From positions 3,714,898 to 3,759,538 of the forward strand of contig BFEA01000019.1 in NCBI GenBank assembly GCA_003427395.1: a stretch of DNA of 44,641 bases. The letters run 5' to 3'. The notes beneath the pieces are model-generated. The model ran no database searches. It had not been told where the DNA came from and saw nothing but the letters and a program-made list of their open reading frames with translations. Origin of the DNA: Chara braunii (taxonomy: Eukaryota; Streptophyta; Charophyceae; Charales; Characeae). Positions 1 to 9,100 of the stretch are shown here, piece by piece; position 1 is the stretch's first letter, and every line of letters begins with the position of its first letter. The position numbers and the translations under genes are program-made.

Positions 1-98
1 GTCTGTAGAGTTTTCCATCTGGTGTGGGTGAGTGATAGTCTACTTTGATTTTGGTTAAGGTAGATTATCATTTACAGTGTAATCAGTGAGGGGATTCT

Positions 99-157
99 GC
101 AGACTGTTGAGGGTTCAGCCTCCTGATGAGTCGGTGAACTCCGACGAAACAGTTTGT
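99..157 (+). ncRNA. Complete type III hammerhead ribozyme
   Basis: All parts of a hammerhead self-cleaving ribozyme can be traced. The CTGATGA box is at 123-129 and the GAA box at 146-148. Stem II pairs GTCGG (130-134) with CCGAC (141-145) around a 6-nt loop. Stem I pairs GAGG (109-112) with CCTC (119-122). Stem III pairs 99-107 with 149-157, nine pairs including two G-U wobbles. The predicted cleavage is after T108 in a GUU triplet, which satisfies the NUH rule. The open ends lie in stem III, so this is type III as in plant retrozymes. Stem I is short, and loop-loop contacts cannot be judged by eye. The fit to the family consensus is seen directly; activity is inferred. Confidence 0.88.
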
Positions 158-216
158 CACAGCCCCTCTTTTGTTGTCCTCTTCTCTCTCTCTGCCTACG
201 GTTTTACCGGGCAGTT

Positions 217-278
217 CTGTTTGGGACGATATATATAGCCTCCTGATGAGTCGGTGAAACTCCGACGAAACAGTTTGT
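217..278 (+). ncRNA. Second, partly degenerate hammerhead core
   Basis: Exactly 120 bp after the first core, CTGATGA recurs at 243-249 and GAA at 267-269. Stem II is intact (GTCGG 250-254 with CCGAC 262-266) and its loop is one base longer. Stem III is reduced to four pairs (217-220 with 270-273), and stem I has only about three pairs (223-225 with 239-241). The sequence 157-216 between the cores is repeated after this core, which makes a tandem array of about 120-bp units. It could be an inactive unit, or it could use the upstream strand 99-112, which also fits its stems. Confidence 0.7.
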
Positions 279-437
279 CACAGCCCCTAGTTTGTTGTCC
301 TCTTCTCCTTCTCCCTCTCTGCCTACGGTTTACCGTAGGCAGTTCTATTTGACGATATATATATAGAACTGCCCGGTAAACCGTAGGCAGAGAGGGAGAA
401 GAGGACAACAAACGAGGGGCTGTGACAAACTGTTTCG
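266..437. repeat. Large foldback starting in the hammerhead core
   Basis: Arm 266-348 is the reverse complement of arm 363-437 apart from a 6-nt deletion, one mismatch and a 2-nt bulge, with a 14-nt AT-rich loop (349-362). The left arm is the downstream half of the second 120-bp hammerhead unit. The right arm stops exactly at the complement of the CGAAAC box, so no second catalytic core forms on the minus strand. A transcript would fold into a rod of about 70-80 pairs next to a ribozyme. Confidence 0.9.
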
Positions 438-813
438 TTTTAGTTCTTGATTTTTTAAAAATCTTAAACAAAGTCGGATTCCAAAAAACAAAATATAGGA
501 GTGTAGGGTTTTTCAAGCCCTACACCCCCATTTTTTTTTAGTTTTTTTTTTACGTATTTTTAGGGGGGAAAAAATATATTGAAAAACCAGGCTGCGGACT
601 GGGTCTCATCGACCGCGGCCGCGGCCCAGAATCTTGGCCGCAGCGGCCGAAATGCCCACGGCCTAGGCCGCGGATGTCACATAGCTCTTGGGTGGTGCAA
701 TCTTGATGCTGAGATCCATCCCCCCTGGGCCTAGGTGAGCCACGAAAACCTAATTCTCGACTTCTCATTTGGCAGCAATTGCTGGGCACAGCAAGTGGAA
801 GAGCACACCTCAT
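438..813. other. No gene seen; GC-rich palindromic patch
   Basis: After a T-rich run (about 530-552), a patch at 606-675 is rich in short GGCCGCGGCC-type palindromes. No coding potential or recognised repeat was found. Confidence 0.4.
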
Positions 814-831
814 AACTGGGACAGTGGGGGG

Positions 832-881
<50 letters not shown>

Positions 882-891
882 GGGACAGTGG
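814..891 (+). repeat. 48-nt poly-A tract between 14-bp direct repeats
   Basis: AACTGGGACAGTGG occurs at 814-827 and again at 878-891. A short G run and A(48) (832-879) lie between the copies. The arrangement looks like a target-site duplication around a retroposed poly-A tail that carries almost no body. Confidence 0.65.
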
Positions 892-2280
892 TGACAAATA
901 AGACTGTGTCGTGGGGGAGACCTCCGCGTAGGTGGAGACATAGCCTACCTCACCTGCAGGACACGAAGCTCACAGCCATAGCTGTCGAGATCGTAAGTGC
1001 TGAATGCAAACCTAATTGGCACGGAGAGTGACGAAGTAACTCTGCGCCTTTGGACGTCAGTTGCTGGTGCGTCTATCAAAAGTGCTGCGCGAGTTTGAAA
1101 AACGACTGCCTCGACACACAACCCCACGCAGGATTGGAGGCCACATGCCTTGGAAAGAATGGCATGATGCCATTCTTTGGTCTTCGCTGCTGATTTTGGA
1201 CCAGGTACATTATGATTGAGTGAACACTTTGAATGTGGTTTTGAGGGCGGCCGTAAGGTCACCTATAGTTATCAAACTGTGCGACTGAACTTCACACTAG
1301 GGGCATATGGCTTACCATCAACTGGCAACAGTAGAGGAAACAAAGCATGCCATAAAAGCACATTCATGGAGGCTCGAAGAGCAGACGTGAAGCGTCTGCA
1401 CTTCGTGTCCAGCATGTCTTGCTGCACTTCGTGCCTGGAGCTATGATACAAGCCCCCTGGCGCTTATACGAGATGAGGCGGCTCAAAGAGCGGTCGTTTT
1501 CGGGGAAGCCTACCCTGCAGCCCTTCGGTCTTGTGCACTTCGTGAAGCATGCAAATGCACATTGGCCTCGGGCCCTCTGCCTGCTGTTGGTCAAAACCAG
1601 CAAGTCCTTAGTCGGAGTGGTGAAATACTACATGTGGGCATATCACCTATCGTATTGGGGACAGACGACTAAACGACATCTCGAAGCCCTACAGCCTATA
1701 GGTGATACCGGCGAGATCTAGTCGAATTATTTTTTCACTGGAAGTCGGAGATCCAGTCGAATGATTTTTTTACTGGAAGTCGGAGGACCCATAGGACCTG
1801 CATAACTCGAAAGAGACCTGGTAACAGGAAAGCACTGGCTGCTTCGCCAGTAGGGAAAATCGCCCCCTAAGTATGGAAGGCCGAAGGCGCAAGAGCGCTC
1901 TTTTGTTTGATTGAGAGAATTCTCGCGTGAAGTCTCTGAGGATCCCAAACAGCTCGGCGGTCGCTGGCTAGGGCGAGTGGCCGTACTTTTTTGTGGTTTC
2001 CTGCTGATAACCTACTTGTCCCAATGTATGGCATTCGCGTAGAAATCTAAGCGAAGAAGGACTTCGTACCTCATACCTTCCGAGGTGTTCCAGCACATAG
2101 CGAGATTACGAGGCTCATATTCGAACCTCAGGATGTTTTTTGGACTTTTATCTTCATCTCTTGTGATTGAGAAATGAGAGATGGACTTTCTTCCTTCTCT
2201 CTCCAGATATAATTGAGTCTAGAGAGTGGGTTAGTAAACAAGATAATACGAGCCTACCTACACGCAGCTTAGCAATCCAC
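892..2280. other. No gene recognised
   Basis: Only short unsupported ORFs are present. A 35-bp sequence containing CACTGGAAGTCGGAG is tandemly duplicated at about 1722-1790. A T run lies at about 2286-2302, just downstream. Confidence 0.4.
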
Positions 2281-2493
2281 TAAGGGTTTTTTTTTTTTTT
2301 TTCGTGCCCAAGGCAGGAAACCTCTCCTAAGTTAAGAAGCCACATCTACTCTGTGTGGGGAGCAGCACCCAAGCTTCTAACACCAGGTGCGAGCTGGAAG
2401 GCACAATTGGCCGCTTCCCAACCAGCCAGGAGGCCCAAGCCAATTATCTCCGCTTGAGAACCCAAAGCGCATCACAGGAGGCTGTGGGGATAG

Positions 2494-2577
2494 AATGGTC
2501 GACGTGGGGAATCGAACCCACGACCCCCTGCAAACCACTTCCGTGCTCAAACCAATTGAGCTAGCCCGCTTGGGCAG
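2494..2577 (-). mobile_element. tRNA-derived SINE head (Ala-like)
   Basis: Read on the minus strand, this stretch has a tRNA A box (TAGCTCAATTGG) and a B box (GGGTTCGATTCC) with a perfect five-pair T arm (GTGGG/CCCAC). The acceptor ends do not pair, so it is not a tRNA gene. Related heads occur at 4262-4345 and 9862-9985. It is best read as the internal Pol III promoter of a SINE. Confidence 0.65.
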
Positions 2578-2588
2578 TCCATGGATTT

Positions 2589-2730
2589 TGTCAACGGGAA
2601 TGGAATATGATTTTGGGCCGACCAAATGGGAATGGAATATGATTTTGGGCCGACCAAATGGGAATGGAATATGATTTCGGGCCGCTGACCAAATGGGAAT
2701 GGAATATGATTTCGGGCCGCTGACCAAACA
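2589..2730 (+). repeat. Tandem 32/35-bp repeat, four copies
   Basis: The unit GGGAATGGAATATGATTTTG plus GGCCGACCAAAT occurs four times. The last two copies share TTTCGGGCCGCTGACC, a 3-bp longer variant, so the array probably grew by two successive duplications. Confidence 0.85.
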
Positions 2731-2736
2731 GGGGGA

Positions 2737-2830
2737 CTTCTTGTTTTTCCTTTTCCACGGCCGCAAGTTGGAAAATACAAACCAGAATGTATTTTCCAAC
2801 TTGCGGCCGTGGAAAAGGAAAAACAAGAAG
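2737..2830. repeat. Perfect inverted repeat, 43-bp arms, 8-nt loop
   Basis: Arm 2737-2779 is the exact reverse complement of arm 2788-2830, with loop AACCAGAA. Each arm contains CCACGGCCGCAAGTTGGAAA or its complement. It directly follows the 32/35-bp tandem array and is followed by A-rich sequence (2831-2930). It could be a recent foldback insertion or a source of hairpin small RNA. No transposon family was recognised. Confidence 0.9.
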
Positions 2831-3264
2831 GAAAATAGAAAAAAAGAAACAAAAAATAGAGGGGAAAAAAAACTTCAAGAAAAGAAAAGAACAGAAAAAG
2901 GGAAAAAAGAGAAACGAAAAGGGGAAAAAACAAATGCTCCCACAGGTTACAGTTGGCAGGACCCGGAAGCACTGATAGCTCTTCACAAACGCGCATTGTT
3001 AAGGGGACCGCGCAAAAGCATGGATTCAAATGATATGTGGGATGCGGGCGCGAGAAACCGGGAAGGTATAGATTATGTCAAATTAACTGGACTGAAACGG
3101 AGCAGTGAGTAGGGGAATAAGAAGGGTATTTGGAAGAATGTCTGAATAACAAGGGTATTTGGAAGAATGTCTGGTAGCCAGGATCCAATCACCTGTCCTG
3201 ATAAACCAGTTGAGCATTGTGACGCGGCCATGTGTCGGCAAACCAGGATGGAGGTCAAGGATTA

Positions 3265-3355
3265 CTACCGTCTTCCCCGAACACAACGCACCCTTATTTT
3301 GGCTGTATCTGGCCGCAAATATAGCTTGTATACATTCATTTTTTGGGTGCGTCAC
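3265..3355 (+). mobile_element. Partial MITE of the CTACC family
   Basis: CTACCGTCTTCCCCGAACAC matches the terminal repeat of the complete elements at 7936 and 18353. An inner inverted pair (ACGCACCC near 3287 with GGGTGCGT near 3347) is still present, but the outer 3' terminal repeat is missing. Confidence 0.6.
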
Positions 3356-3374
3356 TTTGTACGACTTGTACATG

Positions 3375-3418
3375 CACAGCCTTGGGCACAGGGCCCGCTT
3401 TAAAAAAAAAAAAAAAAT
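3375..3418 (+). mobile_element. 3' end of a poly-A retroposon
   Basis: GCCTTGGGCACAGGGCCC followed by an A run matches the end of the repeat at 29228-29418. It is a short fragment only. Confidence 0.5.
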
Positions 3419-3552
3419 GCCCCTCAAGGCAGTTTAGTTCAGGGCTGAAGTCTCCTAAGGATAGAAAGCTTGAGTTCTTTTTCCATAGCCCCTCTGAGTC
3501 ATGATTTTTGCTCGAGTTTTTCTGAGAATTTCTAGTACATGAATTCTTAGCC

Positions 3553-3990
3553 GAAGCCGGGTAATGGCCCAGGTAACTCATATGTTGTCAGATTCCCATA
3601 CCCGGCTTCGGCTAAGCGTGCTGGGAACTGGGCCCAGCGTCCCATCGGGCCCACCGTAAGGGTAACTCATATGTTGTAAGATTCCCATAGGGGCATTACC
3701 CGGCTTCGGCTAAGCGTGCTGGGAACCCGGGCCAGCGTCCCATCGGGCCCACCGTAAGGGTAACTCATATGTTGTAAGATTCCCATATGGCCATTACCAG
3801 CACGTGCTGGGAACCGGGCCCAGCGTCCCATCAGGCCCACCGTAAGGGTAACTCATATGTTGTAAGATTCTGATGGGACGCTGGGCCCGGTTCGCAGCAC
3901 GTGCTGCTCCCCATGCAAAGACTGGAGCAGTTGTTACCCCCCAAAAAAAAAGAAAAAAAGAAAAGAAAAGAAAAGAAAAGAAAAACAACG
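3553..3990 (+). mobile_element. SINE-like element with inverted internal tandem array
   Basis: The outer parts (GAAGCCGGGTAATGGCCC at 3553 and TGGGACGCTGGGCCCGGTTC to the A-rich tail at about 3871-3990) match the simpler copy at 42363-42502. Between them, about three copies of an 88-98-bp unit (markers at 3573, 3662, 3760 and 3848) lie in inverted orientation relative to the outer parts. Each contains GTAACTCATATGTTG and CCCAGCGTCCCATC. The 3' end (GACTGGAGCA.TTGTT, then a C run and an A run) is typical of a retroposon. Confidence 0.7.
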
Positions 3991-4079
3991 TCCCTCAAGT
4001 GGGTACAATGTCCATTTCAGCCCAAAATGATTTGTTTATAACTTTATATAATACAGAAAGGGGAAAATTTTCAAAAAAA

Positions 4080-4125
4080 ACTCAGCTATATTCTTCTCTC
4101 AATTATACATCATGCTACCTACCTG
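4080..4125 (-). repeat. Fragment of the dispersed repeat seen at 10437-10530
   Basis: On the minus strand it carries GAGAGAAGAATATAGC and GGTAGGTAG, as do 10480-10530 and the minus-strand copies near 20864-21130. Confidence 0.5.
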
Positions 4126-4162
4126 ACAGTATGAGCCTAACCCCAGGCAAGGGATGGAAGGG

Positions 4163-4236
4163 ACAAAGGAATAGCGGGGGGAAGTGAACTATCCCAGCGG
4201 GGGGAAGTGAACTATCCCAGCGGGGGGAAGTGAAGC
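4163..4236 (+). repeat. About 26-bp tandem repeat, three copies
   Basis: GCGGGGGGAAGTGAACTATC is repeated head to tail. It abuts the tRNA-derived SINE head that follows. Confidence 0.75.
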
Positions 4237-4261
4237 TGCAGCGCGCCGGAGGAGGCCGTGG

Positions 4262-4350
4262 GGATTCAAATGGAAGACGTGGGGAACCGAATCCGCGACC
4301 TCCTGAATGCCAACTGAGTGCTCTACCAACTGAGCTAGGCCGCTTTGTTT
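4262..4350 (-). mobile_element. tRNA-derived SINE head (Ala-like)
   Basis: The minus strand carries an A box (TAGCTCAGTTGG in GGCCTAGCTCAGTTGGTAGA) and a B box (GGATTCGGTTCC). The anticodon-loop region reads TTGGCAT, which resembles tRNA-Ala, but the anticodon stem does not pair. It is therefore a SINE head, not a functional tRNA. Confidence 0.65.
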
Positions 4351-4512
4351 TTTGTTTGATGCTGGGTCGGGGGGCGGGGGGTACTCACACGGCGAGAGCG
4401 ACCTACCGAATCGACCAGCACAGAATTTTCCCTGATCAGCGCTCCCAACCCTTCTGCAGGATCCCCCGGCGCCACAGGAACCCACCAGCAACCCCCAGCA
4501 CCCTCCAGCACT

Positions 4513-4514
<2 letters not shown>

Positions 4515-4587
<73 letters not shown>
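4515..4587 (+). repeat. (CT)n microsatellite
   Basis: Uninterrupted TC dinucleotides for about 73 bp, preceded by CCAGCACTGG. The same lead-in precedes the (CT)n tract at 16556. Confidence 0.98.
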
Positions 4588-4590
<3 letters not shown>

Positions 4591-4836
4591 CTTCTGAAGT
4601 TTCAAATACTTTTTTTCCTAATCTGACCCTTGATTTAAATGGTCAAAAAAAACAAAAACAAAAAAAATCACTATCATTCCAAAAATAGCAGCAAACAGGG
4701 GTGGTGCACAATCGAAGCAGCTTTTTACCTCTATTGCAGACAATGAAGCACACTAAAGGTGAGCCAACCCAACAATGAGACAGCTTAACCTCTATAGCAA
4801 GCAACATATCCCTCATGTCCCCTTCTATCTTCTTTG

Positions 4837-4838
<2 letters not shown>

Positions 4839-4899
<61 letters not shown>
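4839..4899 (+). repeat. (TG)n microsatellite
   Basis: A pure TG run of about 60 bp, 90 bp beyond the 3' end of the minus-strand HAD gene. Confidence 0.98.
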
Positions 4900-4902
<3 letters not shown>

Positions 4903-4990
4903 TCTGTGGGTGTGCAGCATGAGGTAATCACCAAAACAGAACTCGTTCCATGAAATAATAGGTGAATTGTGTGTGCCTCACTCACAGGAC

Positions 4991-5821
4991 TCAAGTATCT
5001 GGAGAGATGATGACTGCTGATCCTCTCTTGGGGCCAAGTATTCTGTCTGCAATCTCTGAAAAGGACAGCACATCTATCTTCCACAACCAGCAATCTATTC
5101 CTGCATTGTTGGCCCCTTGCTTATCGGCAATAGGATCATCGCCGACGTGCACAACCGTAGAGGGATTCTCAATGTGCAGGCACTCTAGTGCTTTCCTAAA
5201 GAATTCCAGCGATGGCTTCTCGTGACCAATTTCTGAGGACACAATGATCGTGTCGAACACATCGTGAATGCCAAGCTGTTGAAGCAAAGGTCTCAGCCTA
5301 CTGTCAAAGTTGGACGCAACACCCAATTTCACGCCAGAAGCGCGAAGCCGCAAAAGTGCATCAGCCGCACCATCCGCAAGCTTCCAAGCATGCACGCTCG
5401 CATAATGCTGGTAGAGTTCTTCAAACAGCCTCTCATCGGAAGACCCGGTGGCCAGTGCTACAGCATAACGCCAAAAAGGTTTCCCATTGCCCTCAAAGCG
5501 GAGCCGTTGCTGCCATGGCTCCGAGAACGCCTTCCTGAAACCTTGCTTGATCTCCGCCTTTGAAACACGGACACCATACTTCGCTCCGATACGAGCATAT
5601 GCGACCTCCACGGGCTCTGCAGTCTCGAGAAGCGTGCCCCCAACATCAACGAGCAATGCCGAATAGGCTCGCTCGATCACTGATGTGGACGAAGGATGCG
5701 CCGCGGATTCCTGCATGGTCGTTTCACCCTTCATCGCAAAGCAAGCCAATTGCATCGTCGTCTTAAGCTCCCACCTCCCGTCTTCTGCTTCCGCCGCCCC
5801 CGCACTGCACCCAGCTGTCAT
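4991..5821 (-). CDS. HAD-superfamily hydrolase (HDHD3-like, plant type)
   Basis: This uninterrupted 276-codon ORF carries the haloacid dehalogenase fold signatures in order: motif I LLVDVGGTLLE (nucleophile Asp59), a helical cap region (about 75-145), motif II VASNFDSRL (Ser170), motif III lysine in GHEKPS (Lys202) and motif IV VHVGDDPIADKQGA (Asp228/229). The second acid of the usual DxDGT is Gly61. This also occurs in the plant HDHD3-like group and makes ordinary phosphatase chemistry uncertain. The first 50 residues precede the domain and hold several Met (1, 23, 30, 36), so the true start is open; they could be an organelle-targeting extension. The C-terminus ends shortly after the conserved ..FSEIADRIL helix, as expected for full length. 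No introns are seen. Substrate unknown. Confidence 0.88.
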   Translation of the reverse strand: MTAGCSAGAAEAEDGRWELKTTMQLACFAMKGETTMQESAAHPSSTSVIERAYSALLVDVGGTLLETAEPVEVAYARIGAKYGVRVSKAEIKQGFRKAFSEPWQQRLRFEGNGKPFWRYAVALATGSSDERLFEELYQHYASVHAWKLADGAADALLRLRASGVKLGVASNFDSRLRPLLQQLGIHDVFDTIIVSSEIGHEKPSLEFFRKALECLHIENPSTVVHVGDDPIADKQGANNAGIDCWLWKIDVLSFSEIADRILGPKRGSAVIISPDT

Positions 5822-6535
5822 GTGGCCTGCCCATCAGACAACCAGGTCTGACCGCAAAGCTTTGTCCTCGTCTCTACGCCAAATTCCCCCCTCTTCCCCC
5901 TGCCCAGTTTCGAAAGCTCGGCGCGCCGCTGCCACGTCGACCCTTCACACCCTTTCCGGAACAATCAGATTGACGGCATGCCACATGGCAGATGCTCAAA
6001 GGCATGCTGTTCACTGGTACTGCTGACGTCAGCAATCCGAGAACTCCAACTTCCCGCGTCTCTGCCCAAAGCGGTCGACTTGGCCGACGTGGCAAAGAAT
6101 TTTGCCAGCGTGGCCACCTCAGCTGACCTGGACCCTTGATACGCAACAACAACTACCCGGATCCTGGCAGGCACTGCCGACGTGGACACCATTGCCGACG
6201 TGGATGTAACATCCGCATGAGCCGCTGAGATGAAATTCTCACACTTCCGTGTTTGCCCAAATCACAGTACCTCTGGCTCTTGGGCATCCAAACTACCTCT
6301 GGCGGTCCCGAGTCCTTAAAATGCCTCTTGTTCCGGCTTTGCAGCAAACATCATGTTAACCGTCAGTTTAACGACGAAGGCAGCATTTTCATAATTTGGG
6401 GGCGTCTATGTATCACGGCCCCATCTATGTTCCTGATTAGCAGCACATATGGAAACTGGAGCCAGTGACTCATGTGTTTCATTACAGTATTCAAAGAGAC
6501 ACTGGAGGCAACGGGGACCATGTCCCTCGAAGCAG
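5822..6535. other. Upstream of the HAD gene; no gene seen
   Basis: This probably holds the 5' flank of the minus-strand HAD gene. Short recurring GCCGACGTGG motifs lie at 6060-6200. No TATA box or other element is convincing. Confidence 0.35.
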
Positions 6536-6620
6536 CATGTCAATTGCAGAATTTAAAAGACACTGCTGCAACCACTGCATGTCAATTGCAGAATTTAAAA
6601 GACACTGCTGCAACCACTGC
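6536..6620 (+). repeat. 43-bp tandem duplication
   Basis: GCATGTCAATTGCAGAATTT through CTGCAACCACT is present twice, head to tail, with essentially no divergence. Confidence 0.9.
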
Positions 6621-6690
6621 TCTCCCTAATTCTCACCTAAATCAAACCAACAGAAGTTGCTCAGATAGCATGCCATGAAACTATGCAACA

Positions 6691-6756
<66 letters not shown>

Positions 6757-6757
6757 N

Positions 6758-6846
<89 letters not shown>
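6691..6846 (+). repeat. Compound (CT)n-(TG)n microsatellite
   Basis: About 98 bp of CT (with one N at 6757) passes directly into about 58 bp of TG. Confidence 0.97.
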
Positions 6847-6849
<3 letters not shown>

Positions 6850-7935
6850 ATAGAGGGGAAAGGACAAAGAACAGGTTCTCCCTACCTGCCACAAACAGAC
6901 TACCTGCATAATATCCATCGATGCACTAACAGTAGTGATGTCATGTGTATATTCCTGTTGAGGCATCAATAGCGGCATTCATACTCGAATGCACGTAGCA
7001 ACTGCACTTATGGGATGTACAGAATTCTACACCGGTTAATTTTCTTATCATACAGAACATGTAGTGTACAAAACAAATACAGACTCCTCAAATTGGGAAG
7101 GGGAAGGGGAGGGGGGAGGACACAACGTGGCACCTTTGAACTGTAGACGTAGTGCAGGACTCTTTCCTTATTTGGTAAATAAAATGTAGCAGCTTCACTG
7201 TCTTTGTTCTTTTCTTCCGTAACGATTTTTTTACCCTTCAGTAACTGCAGTCGAATTACCCCCACCGCATTTTTTTTTACCCTTCAGTAACTGACGACCC
7301 TTGATCGAAATAGAAATCAGAACTCACCAAATAAATTTGACTGTGACAGGGGAAGTGAGGCTGAGATCGAAATGGCATTTAGGAATTGGATCAAGTTTGA
7401 TACAACAGATGTCATGCTGATGACACAAGGGATAAGAATTAGACTCTTACAATTTAATTACAACCAGTCCATCCATTTTTTAATTTTATATTTTCATTTT
7501 TTTCATTCATTATTTTCATTTATTTTTTTTTTCCCCTTTTTCCTTCAAGGTTTACTGTTCATCCGTTTCCATATAAGAGTACCGCCGTTGGGCCGTTCGG
7601 CCCAGGGCAGTTCGGCCCAGGGCCGTTGGGGCGACGTATATGAACAGTGAGTTCGAGCCCCAAAATGTCCCGAAGCATGTCTGTGTGAGTGTGAGGTCCA
7701 GACTTTTCAATAATACAGAGATTGGTACCAGTGTACGATATTGATATTTCCACCGACCCACCGACCCATACCGGTCCCGCTTGTACGCTCGGCAAAATTG
7801 ATTTTCCGGTAAGTCAGTTAAGTTTCAGATGAACTTTTTGTCAGTTTAAAGGTTGGAGAAAAGAGGGACTGAGAAGTGCATGCTAGGTGGGAAGGATGGC
7901 AATTTCGTAATTTACGAAGGATGGACTCCTCTGGG
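6847..7935. other. No gene recognised
   Basis: Unique-looking sequence with T-rich runs (7470-7545) and a short GC-rich repeat of GGCCCAGGGC (about 7590-7630). The ORFs are short and unsupported. Confidence 0.35.
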
Positions 7936-8046
7936 CTACCTTCTTCCCCCGAATACAACGTACGGTTATTATATCTGTATTTGAGGCATCTTTCAGTCTA
8001 GATTCAGCTATAATGACCGTTCGTTGTATTCGGGGGAAGAAGGTAG
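7936..8046. mobile_element. MITE, CTACC family, copy 1 (111 bp)
   Basis: Near-perfect terminal inverted repeats CTACCTTCTTCCCCCGAATA.../...GGTAG extend about 25 bp. The interior contains CTTTCAGTCTAGATTCAGCT and an inner inverted ATAATGACCG/CGGTTATTAT pair. No coding capacity. A target duplication is not evident, so the superfamily is unassigned. Confidence 0.85.
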
Positions 8047-8284
8047 CATATTGGCATATCTCTTCATCCCAACGAGTGAAGTGTTTTAGTTTGATTTTTG
8101 AAAATATAAGGATGATCTTAACGTGTGGGCGCTGCACGCAACCTGCATGCGGGCGATATCGGCCAGGGGTCAGCACGGTAGCATGAGAACAGAGCTTCTT
8201 TGATGAGCCAGTTGCTGTGCCTCCCCCCCTACGCACATCGGACCTCTCTCCTCGGTGCTGCTCGCGGGTACCAACGGCCTATCT

Positions 8285-8405
8285 CTACCTTCTTCCCCCG
8301 AATACAATGTACGCCGTAGGGTCATTATAGCTGTATGTGGACTGAAAGATGCCCCCAAATACAGCTATAATGACCAGACGTACTGGGGGGGGGCGAAGAA
8401 GGTAG
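8285..8405. mobile_element. MITE, CTACC family, copy 2 (121 bp)
   Basis: It has the same 5' terminal repeat as copy 1. The 3' terminal repeat is altered by a G-run expansion (about 8385-8393). The interior repeats TCATTATAGCTGTA in both orientations and keeps ACTGAAAGATG, as in copy 1. It lies only 240 bp from copy 1. Confidence 0.85.
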
Positions 8406-9040
8406 GTGGCAGGCGCCAAGCTTGCGCAGAAAATACATGAGACCCATGGGCAATTATTGAAATATCCCTTTGCCGGACCATGCCAGGATGGCAATTCTGT
8501 AATTTACAAAGTCCATACACCATTCTGCTCTATACCCATGCGACTGTGTAATGTCCAATCCGCCTTTTTTTTATTATTATTATTATTTTTCCCTGCAAGT
8601 CTTTAGGAGTAAACAAGCTATTCTGTGCAGTTGTTCAACATCAAGGATTCCCTCAAAATTCTGTTGACATCAACACAGTGCAAATTCCAGCCAGAAGCAT
8701 AACTGGGCAGGAGAAGTGAACGAAGGGGGGGGGGGGGGAGGAGGAGAGGAGAAGGAGAGGAGGAAAAGTTCATACTGCAAAAGCTGACAATGATAATGCA
8801 CTCAAATTTTCACGCCATACATTATATGATTATAATCAATTTATAAGCTTTCACAGTACAGGCTGCTTTTCCAAGGAGAACAGGGGAGACAAGTTGGCAA
8901 CACAAGAAAGAGCAACAGGAAAAGCCTCAGCTGTGATCACTTTTCTTTTCTTTTCTTTCCTCTTTTTTTCCCCTGGGGGGAATCAGTCCGGTTGCTTATC
9001 ACTGGCACGCATGACTCTTTTCTATTTTGTCTTGCCTTTT
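8406..9040. other. No gene; G-rich and T-rich tracts
   Basis: It holds a G-run plus GA-rich tract (8726-8765) that could form a G-quadruplex on the + strand, and (TTA)n at about 8571-8587. No supported ORF. Confidence 0.4.
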
Positions 9041-9100
9041 TTTTTTTTAAGGACGACGTCCTTGAGATATCAACGTTGAACTGACCGGCCCCAGGCATCC
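9041..9100 (-). mobile_element. SINE 3' tail fragment
   Basis: On the minus strand, CCTGGGGCCGGTCAGTTCAA then GATATCTCAAGGACGTCGTCC and an A run match the ends of the SINE copies at 13255-13400 and 23980-24060. Confidence 0.65.

Noticed and set aside
123-165. Type I hammerhead reading (stem III ACA/TGT, cleavage after TGTC)
   Set aside because: The 3-bp stem III could form, but the strands that would make stem I (CCTC and ACAGCC) do not pair; the type III fold is far better.
550-897. 115-residue minus ORF
   Set aside because: Driven by the poly-A tract (a run of Phe) and GC palindromes; no protein-like domain.
2494-2577. Functional tRNA gene
   Set aside because: A and B boxes and the T arm are good, but the acceptor stem does not pair. 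The same head recurs as a dispersed repeat, so it is called a SINE.
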